Part shown: in pieces, positions 58,140 to 64,000 of the stretch
How the letters are laid out: each line of letters opens with the position of its first letter
How positions within the stretch are numbered: position 1 is the first letter of the stretch
From: Massilia agrisoli
GTDB lineage: Bacteria > Pseudomonadota > Gammaproteobacteria > Burkholderiales > Burkholderiaceae_D
Assembly (NCBI RefSeq): GCF_020831365.1
Contig: NZ_JAJHPV010000020.1
Location: forward strand, 372,001-436,000
Direction: 5' to 3'
DNA: 64,000 nucleotides
Made by a program: the position numbers and the translations under genes
The notes under the pieces: generated by a model
Databases searched by the model: none
What the model saw: the letters and a program-made list of their open reading frames with translations, nothing else
What the model was told of the DNA's origin: nothing

Positions 58140-59906
58140 ATGAAGATCAACAAAACCCCGGTGGCTGCGGCAATCTGCGCGCTGGCCTTCCATGCCGCGG
58201 CACCGGCGCTGGCGGCCCCCCTGATGATGAGCGCGCCCGTCGCCATCGACGCCCAGGCGGCAACGGCGCTGGTGTCCAAGCTGGCGGCCCACCGCAGCCT
58301 GCAGGGCCTCGACGCCGACCATGGCTATGTCGTCACCAACCAGCATCCCGGCGTCGAAGGCACCACGGTGGCGCGCGCCAGCCATACCTACAAGGGCGTG
58401 CGCGTGTTCGGTTCCGAATCGGTGGTGGTGGTCAATGCGGCCGGCCAGATCCTCAACGAGTCGGTGTCGGACCGCCGCCTGTTCCTCGGCCGCGGGCCGG
58501 CCAACAAGCTTGGGGCGGTCACCGCCAACTTCAGCGTCAGGCCGGCCATCACGCCGCAGGCGGCGATCGCCGTGGCGGTGAAATCGACTGCACCCAAGGG
58601 CAAGCCGCTGGTGGCGCCGACGGCCGAACTGATTGTCTACCCGATCGTCAGGACCGAAAGGGTGCCGGCTGCGCTCAGCAAGCCCGAATCGGAGCTGAAC
58701 GCTTTCGACGTCGAGGAAGTGGTGGCGGGGTATGAGCTGGCTTACCTGGTGCGCACCCGCATGGTGGTCGGCAACCAGCCGTATTACCACGACACCGTGG
58801 TGAGCGCGCGCGATGGCCGCATCATCCACCAGTGGAGCATGCTGCAGACCACGGCAACCGGCGTGGGCAACAGCCAGTACAACGGCGTGGTGCCGCTGTC
58901 GACCACCCAGCAGGGCGACACCTACAAAATGGTCGACCCGCTGCGCGGCAAGGGCGGCCTGCACGGCGGCCTGGCGGTCACCAATGCCAACCACGGCACC
59001 TCGGCCGGCGAACTGTACGCGCACTGGAGCAATACCTGGGGCGACGGCAAGCAATTCGTCGAAGGCGGCAGCACCACCGGCGCCAACGGCCAGACCGCGG
59101 CGGTCAACGCCATGTGGGGCCTGATGAATACCTACGACATGCTGAAAAACGCGCTGGGCTGGCAATCGCTCGACGGCCAGAATAATTCGACCTACATCGC
59201 GGTGCACGTCAACACGGCCTACGACAACGCCTACTACAGCGACACCTGCAAGTGCATGTTCATCGGCGACGGTTCCAGCTTCAACAACCTGGGCTCGCTC
59301 GACGTGGTCGGCCATGAGATGGGGCACGGGGTGACCGCCGCCACCTCCAACCTGCTGTACTTCGGCGAGTCGGGCGGCCTGAACGAGTCGGCCTCCGACA
59401 TCGCGGGCGAAATGGTGGAAGCCTACGCGCGCGCCGGCGGCACCGGCGCCGAGATACCGGCCAGGGGCAATGACTGGATGATGGGAACGGAGATCAGCAA
59501 GTCCAACACGCCGCTGCGCTGGATGTTCAAGCCCAGCAAGGACCGCAGCAGCCCGGACGCCTGGAGCAGCAGCCTGAAGCGGATCGACGTGCATTACAGC
59601 AGCGGGCCGAACAACCGCATGTTCTATTTCCTGGCGCAGGGCTCGAACGCCGACAAGGCTAGCGAGCACTACAGCAAGTACCTGAGCAAGGAGCCGCTCG
59701 GCATGACCGGCATCGGCAGCGACAAGGCTTACCGCATCTGGTTCAAGGCGCTGACGACGAAATTCACGGCGGTGACCAACTACGCCGACGCGCGCAACAA
59801 GATGCTGGCGGCGGCGCAGGAACTGTACGGCATGGACAGCAAGGAAGCCATCGCCGTGCAGCGCGCCTACGCCGCGATCAACGTCGGGCCGGACGTCAGC
59901 GAGTAA
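58140..59906 (+). CDS. Thermolysin-family (M4) secreted metallopeptidase
   Basis: A 588-residue secreted zinc protease precursor. A signal peptide ends PALAA (about residue 26), followed by an FTP/PepSY-type propeptide (about 40-230, including ASHTYKGVRVFGSESVVVV). The catalytic domain has HEMGH (392-396; VVGHEMGHGVTA) and the third zinc ligand Glu416 in GGLNESASDIAGE. The family's catalytic His region follows (DVHYSSGPNNRMFYFL). GGAG lies 7 bases before ATG 58140. Its 3' end overlaps the opposing M23 gene by 11 bases. The enzyme probably degrades extracellular protein for nutrition. Confidence 0.94.
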   Translation: MKINKTPVAAAICALAFHAAAPALAAPLMMSAPVAIDAQAATALVSKLAAHRSLQGLDADHGYVVTNQHPGVEGTTVARASHTYKGVRVFGSESVVVVNAAGQILNESVSDRRLFLGRGPANKLGAVTANFSVRPAITPQAAIAVAVKSTAPKGKPLVAPTAELIVYPIVRTERVPAALSKPESELNAFDVEEVVAGYELAYLVRTRMVVGNQPYYHDTVVSARDGRIIHQWSMLQTTATGVGNSQYNGVVPLSTTQQGDTYKMVDPLRGKGGLHGGLAVTNANHGTSAGELYAHWSNTWGDGKQFVEGGSTTGANGQTAAVNAMWGLMNTYDMLKNALGWQSLDGQNNSTYIAVHVNTAYDNAYYSDTCKCMFIGDGSSFNNLGSLDVVGHEMGHGVTAATSNLLYFGESGGLNESASDIAGEMVEAYARAGGTGAEIPARGNDWMMGTEISKSNTPLRWMFKPSKDRSSPDAWSSSLKRIDVHYSSGPNNRMFYFLAQGSNADKASEHYSKYLSKEPLGMTGIGSDKAYRIWFKALTTKFTAVTNYADARNKMLAAAQELYGMDSKEAIAVQRAYAAINVGPDVSE

Positions 59907-60630
59907 CTGCCGCGGTCGCGGGAGCGGGCGCCGGGTCACCCATCAGCGGATACGGGTTGACCGGCGTTCCCTTCCACCACTGCTTTTCCGGTGTCAGCTC
60001 GAACACCGCGAAGTGCAGGTGCGGGCCGTTCGGGTCGGAATTGCCGGTCACTCCCACGTAACCGACCAGGTCGCCGCGCTTGAGGACGTCGCCTTCCTTG
60101 ATGCCATCGGCGTAGCGGTCCAGGTGCGCGTAGTAGTAGGCATAGGTCTCGGTCGGATCGAACTGGTAGACCGTCAGGCCGCCTTGCTTGCTGTTGAACA
60201 GCTTGGCCACTTTCCCGTCCGCCGTCGCGAACACCTTGGTCCCCTTGGGCGCCATGATGTCGAGCGCCTCGTGGGTACGGTCCTCGCCGCGCGGCTGGTT
60301 GTAGTTGTCCGACAGGTCGGCCGCCTTGATGCCTTCCACCGGGATCATCAGCCTGGCGGCAGCCGTCTGGGTGACGCCGTCGACCCTGGCGATCGCCGCG
60401 GCTTCCGACGCGGCCGGGCGGATCGGCAGGTCGGCTTCGGTCAGGTCGGTGGGGATGTCGGGCGCGCCCGGCAAGGCCGCGGCCGGCACCGGGACCGGCG
60501 CCGCCGGCGCGGTGGCGGCGGGAGGGACGACGACCGGCGGCGGCGCTTCGGTGCCCACCTTGCGCAGGTAGATGAACAAGGCGATCACCCCGAGCAGGGT
60601 GCCACCGATAAACGTCAGGATCCACTTCAT
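59896..60630 (-). CDS. M23-family (LytM-type) peptidoglycan endopeptidase
   Basis: A 244-residue protein with one N-terminal membrane anchor (ILTFIGGTLLGVIALFIYL), a Pro/Ala/Val-rich linker and a C-terminal LytM domain. HxxxD (HEALDIMAP) and HxH (GPHLHFAVF) give the zinc ligands, all present, so it is probably active on peptidoglycan cross-bridges or activates amidases. ATG 60630 with GGAG upstream is preferred to the in-frame GTG at 60639. It follows the L,D-transpeptidase gene by 24 bases on the same strand and converges with the M4 gene. Confidence 0.9.
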   Translation of the reverse strand: MKWILTFIGGTLLGVIALFIYLRKVGTEAPPPVVVPPAATAPAAPVPVPAAALPGAPDIPTDLTEADLPIRPAASEAAAIARVDGVTQTAAARLMIPVEGIKAADLSDNYNQPRGEDRTHEALDIMAPKGTKVFATADGKVAKLFNSKQGGLTVYQFDPTETYAYYYAHLDRYADGIKEGDVLKRGDLVGYVGVTGNSDPNGPHLHFAVFELTPEKQWWKGTPVNPYPLMGDPAPAPATAAVTR

Positions 60631-60654
60631 GCTCGTCACTCCGGTTGGGTTGGC

Positions 60655-61638
60655 TTACTCTTGCAGTTCGACTGCGGTGCCGGCCGCGACCGATTCGCCC
60701 AGTGCCGCGACGCTCCAGTTGGTCAGGCGGATGCAGCCATGCGACTGGGTCTTGCCGATGGTGCCCGGGATCGGGGTGCCGTGGATGCCGTAGTGTTCCT
60801 TGGACAAGTCAATCCATGCCACGCCGACCGGGTTGTTCGGGCCCGGCTGGATCTTGGCCTTCTTGTCGCCCGGCTCCGCGTCCCAGAACAACTTTGGGTT
60901 GTAGTGGTAGACCGGGTTCTTCGAGATGCCATTGACCTTCCAGGTGCCGATCGGCAGCGGGTCGTTTTCACTGCCGGTCGAGACCGGGTACTGGGCGATC
61001 GCCTTGCCGGCCGTATCGAACAGGGTCAGCGTGCTGTCGGACTTGTCCACCACGATCTTGCCGGCCTTCGGCAGCGGCGCCAGGCCGGTGACATTCGGCA
61101 CAACGATCTGTTCGCCGGCGCGGAATTCCTTGCCCGGGTTCAGGCGCGCCAGCAGTTTCGGGCTGGCGTGGAATTTTTCGCCGAGGGCTTCGGCGGCGCT
61201 GGCGAAGCCCAGCGCCGGCAGCTTGGCCTTGTCGGCCATATCTTCCGGAATTTCCTGGAACGGACCGGCAACGTCGGCGTCCGTGATGGTGTAGTTGACC
61301 AGGGCAGGGCCCTTGTCGGCGTTGAGCGCATCCCAGGTTTTGGTGTCGATCATGCCGCTGGGCTGCAGGCCGCGGGCCCTTTGGTAACCGGCCAGCGCGC
61401 GGCGCATGTTGGAACCGTAAGCGGCGTCGATTTCGCCCGGCGAGAATTGCGCGCGGTCGAGCAGGATCTGGGCGCGCAGCATGACCGCGCTGGGCTGTTT
61501 GGCCTGGCTGGCCAGTTTGCCGGCCGAGTTGACTGCGTCCGCCGTCAGGCCGGGAGCAGGCGCTGCGGGGGCGGCGTAAGAAGTGGACAAGGCGGCGGCG
61601 ACGGCGGCGCCGACGGCAAGGTGTGCGAATTTTTTCAT
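60655..61638 (-). CDS. L,D-transpeptidase (YkuD family) with peptidoglycan-binding domain
   Basis: A 327-residue exported protein with a signal peptide ending STSYA (about residue 22). A PG_binding_1-type domain (about 50-105) and a LysM-like segment (about 140-183) precede a YkuD catalytic domain with His286 in YGIHGTPIPG and the active-site motif SHGCIRL (His300, Cys302). It may form 3-3 cross-links or attach proteins to the wall. It is the first gene of a two-gene unit with the M23 peptidase, pairing a cross-linking and a cutting enzyme. Confidence 0.93.
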   Translation of the reverse strand: MKKFAHLAVGAAVAAALSTSYAAPAAPAPGLTADAVNSAGKLASQAKQPSAVMLRAQILLDRAQFSPGEIDAAYGSNMRRALAGYQRARGLQPSGMIDTKTWDALNADKGPALVNYTITDADVAGPFQEIPEDMADKAKLPALGFASAAEALGEKFHASPKLLARLNPGKEFRAGEQIVVPNVTGLAPLPKAGKIVVDKSDSTLTLFDTAGKAIAQYPVSTGSENDPLPIGTWKVNGISKNPVYHYNPKLFWDAEPGDKKAKIQPGPNNPVGVAWIDLSKEHYGIHGTPIPGTIGKTQSHGCIRLTNWSVAALGESVAAGTAVELQE

Positions 61639-61733
61639 GGGGCTCCCGAACTCAAATGATGCGATGAGTCAAGAGTAGTGCTGCGGGGATAATAGGGTCT
61701 GTGCGGTACCGTACTCATTGCTAGAATATCCAC

Positions 61734-62015
61734 ATGCGTTCCAGTCCGGCCTATCCCATCCTCCTGCAGCCATCCGGCGCGGCGTTCACCGCTGGCCCCG
61801 GTGAAACCTTATTGGCCGCGGCCGAGCGGGCCGGCATTGCCATGCCCAGTTCGTGCCGCAATGGCAGCTGCCGCACCTGCCTGCGCAAGGTGGTTGAGGG
61901 CAAGGCGCGCCACCTGGTCGACTGGCCGGGCCTGTCCGCCGAGGAAAAGCGCGACGGCTACATCCTGCCCTGCGTGGCGGTGGCCGAGAGCGCGCTGGTG
62001 CTGGCCGCGCCCTGA
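61734..62015 (+). CDS. Small 2Fe-2S ferredoxin-like protein
   Basis: A 93-residue plant-type ferredoxin fold with cluster ligands Cys41, Cys46 and Cys49 (SSCRNGSCRTCL) and Cys79 (YILPCVAV), the C-x4-C-x2-C...C pattern. Electron carrier in the cytosol; partner unknown. It is convergent with the esterase gene and divergent from the L,D-transpeptidase gene, with no reductase or oxygenase adjacent. Confidence 0.9.
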   Translation: MRSSPAYPILLQPSGAAFTAGPGETLLAAAERAGIAMPSSCRNGSCRTCLRKVVEGKARHLVDWPGLSAEEKRDGYILPCVAVAESALVLAAP

Positions 62016-62023
62016 GGCGCCGC

Positions 62024-62911
62024 TCAGCGTTCCAGCGCGGCGCGGATGAGCGGCAGCACCAGTTTCCAGGCGGGCGAGCTGGCGGCGATTTCGTCGTAGT
62101 GGCTGGCGCCCGGCAAGATCACAACGTCGGCCTGGTCGCCGGCCTTGCGTGCCCGCGCCGCGTAGTCGTGGGCCGCGCGCGGCGGCGAGATGGTGTCGAG
62201 CTCGCCGGTGACCAGCACGGTGCGGCTGCCGTTCGGCATCAGCTCGGCCGCATTGGTGTCGGAGAACACGTCGGGCCGGGCTGCCGATGGCAGGCCTGCC
62301 AGTTCCGCGGTGTCGCGCCCGCAGCTTGATTTGATCAGGCCTTTCTCGTTGCGCAGGTCGGCCAGGCCGCCCAGGCTGATGATCTCGCGCACCGGCAGCG
62401 GGTTCGGGTGGAACAGCGGACTCGTTGGCGCGATGCGGCTGCGCCCGGCGATCCACTGCACCAGCTGGCCGCCGGCGGAGTGGCCCATGGCGACGATGCG
62501 GCTGGTGTCGAGCTGGTAGTTGGCCGCTTCCAGCGCCAGTTTGTCGAGCGCGGCGTTGATGTCATGGTAGGTGCCGGGATAGCCGCCGCCTTCTTCATCA
62601 GACCTGCGGTATTCGACGTTCCACACGGCGATGCCTTCGGCGGCCAGCGCGCCGGCCACATTGCGCATCTGTTCGATGCCGCCGAACTTGATGGTCCAGC
62701 ATCCGCCATGCACCAGCACCACCACCGGGAACGGTCCCTTGCCCTGCGGCCGGAACAGCTCGGCAAACTGCGACGGTGCGCTGCCATAAGCGATGCGCGC
62801 CGTCGGCGCGGGGCCGGACAGCTTCAGGTAATCGTCCAGGGTCATCGGTGCGGCGACGGCCGCGCTGGAAAACAGGAGGGCGGGAAGCAGGGCGCGCAGG
62901 CGGTCGGTCAT
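62024..62911 (-). CDS. Exported alpha/beta-hydrolase (esterase/lipase-like)
   Basis: A 295-residue protein with a signal peptide ending AVAAP (about residue 21). The HGG oxyanion motif (VLVHGGCW, 68-70), the nucleophile elbow GHSAGG with Ser145 and a C-terminal His (GASHYDEIA, about 272) place it among the HSL/BD-FAE-like carboxylesterases. It probably hydrolyses short-chain or feruloyl-type esters in the periplasm. The substrate is unknown. Confidence 0.85.
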   Translation of the reverse strand: MTDRLRALLPALLFSSAAVAAPMTLDDYLKLSGPAPTARIAYGSAPSQFAELFRPQGKGPFPVVVLVHGGCWTIKFGGIEQMRNVAGALAAEGIAVWNVEYRRSDEEGGGYPGTYHDINAALDKLALEAANYQLDTSRIVAMGHSAGGQLVQWIAGRSRIAPTSPLFHPNPLPVREIISLGGLADLRNEKGLIKSSCGRDTAELAGLPSAARPDVFSDTNAAELMPNGSRTVLVTGELDTISPPRAAHDYAARARKAGDQADVVILPGASHYDEIAASSPAWKLVLPLIRAALER

Positions 62912-63136
62912 CGGGCATGGTCCATGTGTGAAAGGTGCTGAACTATACCCAGATTCGCGGCAAAAGTGCTAGCGGCAGCAGGCCCGGCAAGGCCGCGCAC
63001 GATTGAACAGCGCGTACCGACCGTTCAGATCTTCCATGCTAAGGTGACAAAAAACGTGCCCGCAGACAGGCCCTGTCGGGGCTCGCGGCGCGGCGCGCTT
63101 TGCTTATTTTTTGCCACCCACAACAAGGAGCACATC

Positions 63137-63322
63137 ATGACCCAAAACAAATCGACCGGTACCCAGAACCAGCAGTCGGCCCATGAGTCCGAGGACGAGG
63201 CAGCGAAGAAGCGCGCCGGCGTCAACACCGAAAAAAGCAGCCATGACCACATGAGCCGCGAAAAGGCCGGCAAGGATGAAGGCGCCGGCGGCGGCGCCAA
63301 GCAGAAGCAGAACCACCGCTAA
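63137..63322 (+). CDS. Small very hydrophilic protein of unknown function (61 aa)
   Basis: A 61-residue protein almost without hydrophobic residues, rich in Lys, Glu, Gln, His and Gly, predicted to be disordered. An excellent ribosome binding site (AAGGAG) precedes ATG 63137, which supports it as a real gene. It resembles stress-related hydrophilins in composition only; no family is recognised. It converges with the SRAP gene, the stop codons abutting. Confidence 0.62.
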   Translation: MTQNKSTGTQNQQSAHESEDEAAKKRAGVNTEKSSHDHMSREKAGKDEGAGGGAKQKQNHR

Positions 63323-64000
63323 TCACAAGGGCAGGTCGAGCTGGGCCGCCAGGTGCGGCCCCTCGTTCGTCGAGCGCCCGACTTCGCGGCTGACCGCATG
63401 CCACTCGAATTCATCCGGCCCCAGCGCCACCGAGCGCACCAGCTGTTCGGCCGCCTCGGCCGACAGGGCGGGGTCGAGCCACAGCTTGGCGTCCCCGGCC
63501 GACAGCACCACCGGACGCCGGTCGTGCACGTCGACCATGCCTCCTTCGGCGTCCGCCGTAACGATCACGAAGCCGGCCTCGCAGGCATTCTCGCGGCACG
63601 GCCCGGTGGCGGCAATCGCCGCCATGAACAGCGGCTCGCGCGTCTTCCGGTGGATATGCCAGGGTTGCTTCTTGCCTTTTTCGCCGGTCCATTCGTACCA
63701 GCCGTCGGCAGGGATGATCGCGCGCCCGGTGCGCACCAGCGGCGACCAGTAGCGGTTGGAGATTTTCTCGATGCGCGCGTTGATCGCAATGGGTACCTTG
63801 CCGACCGCCCACGCTGCGCGGTAGCCCCAGAACCAGTCGTCGATCACCAGCTGGTCGTCGACGATGCGCATCAGGGGGCGGTAGGTGCCGGGCGAAGCGT
63901 TATAGCTGGGCGCGGCCTGGCTGGCCACGAACGGATTCTGTTGCGGCCATTGCATGGCGGCGAGGTATTCACTGGCGCTGTGGCTTTGGTCGAGGCGTCC
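63323..64000 (-). CDS. SRAP-domain protein (YedK/HMCES-like), 5' end just outside the window
   Basis: Protects abasic sites in single-stranded DNA by a covalent thiazolidine link to its N-terminal cysteine. The frame is open to the window end, reading GRLDQSHSASEYLAAMQWPQ. In this family the protein begins Met-Cys-Gly-Arg, so only the ATG and the catalytic Cys2 codon are missing. Conserved segments include NARIEKI, the IPADGWYEW motif and VHDRRPVVL with the active-site His. It is not the 210-residue form starting at 63955. Confidence 0.94.
   Translation of the reverse strand, partial: GRLDQSHSASEYLAAMQWPQQNPFVASQAAPSYNASPGTYRPLMRIVDDQLVIDDWFWGYRAAWAVGKVPIAINARIEKISNRYWSPLVRTGRAIIPADGWYEWTGEKGKKQPWHIHRKTREPLFMAAIAATGPCRENACEAGFVIVTADAEGGMVDVHDRRPVVLSAGDAKLWLDPALSAEAAEQLVRSVALGPDEFEWHAVSREVGRSTNEGPHLAAQLDLPL

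Overview
The window is a high-GC chromosomal segment of a betaproteobacterium, most likely Oxalobacteraceae (Massilia/Duganella/Telluria-like). Support comes from gene content and order (ppc next to hemC-hemD-hemX-hemY; trxB-ftsK-lolA-rarA-serS), an exosortase-sorted PEP-CTERM protein, RegB/RegA-type redox regulators beside a cyanide-insensitive-type bd oxidase, and a family of GTAGGGCGGA...CATCCGCC palindromic repeats between genes. The genus is an inference; no rRNA or species marker is present. I see no insertion sequence, integrase, prophage or CRISPR array.

Layout. 1-6250: the primary sigma factor rpoD (5' end outside the window), a NarL-type histidine kinase and a Cache-domain chemoreceptor. 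6277-13961: ppc, divergent from hemCDXY, then ppa. 14186-16692: secreted proteins on the minus strand (PEP-CTERM protein, small exported protein, PA-domain metalloprotease). 17006-25119: minus-strand cluster of a TonB-dependent receptor, an alpha/beta hydrolase and a Liv-type ABC transporter, divergent from a LysR regulator across a region with TTGTGCAA palindromes. 26325-31212: FemAB-like acyltransferase, then nadE, phaB, a hemerythrin and a PII gene. 31562-38599: TRIC-family channel, Smr protein, trxB, ftsK, lolA, rarA. 38604-42161: MarR-like regulator, small membrane and exported proteins, serS and tRNA-Ser(CGA). 42274-43148: a two-gene pair resembling an exported amidase effector and its periplasmic immunity protein, directly after the tRNA gene. 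43332-47659: RegA/RegB-type regulators divergent from cydAB, with a perfect match to the RegA binding consensus between them. 47995-57972: second chemoreceptor, DUF885 metallopeptidase, PepSY membrane protein and TonB receptor sharing two Fur-like boxes, then a KaiC-like double ATPase overlapping a histidine kinase gene. 58140-64000: thermolysin-family protease, M23 peptidase, L,D-transpeptidase, ferredoxin, esterase, a small hydrophilic protein and an SRAP (YedK) gene missing only its first codons.

How the genes work together. Most of the window is housekeeping: transcription, heme synthesis, anaplerosis, NAD synthesis, division, lipoprotein sorting and serine charging. Four accessory units stand out: the redox-control/bd-oxidase unit, the putative effector-immunity pair, the KaiC-like/kinase pair, and the receptor-hydrolase-Liv transporter unit with its own LysR regulator. 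Three consecutive genes at the right end act on the envelope or secreted protein (M4, M23, YkuD). Starts were reassigned where a ribosome binding site and family alignment favoured a downstream codon; these choices are stated per entry.
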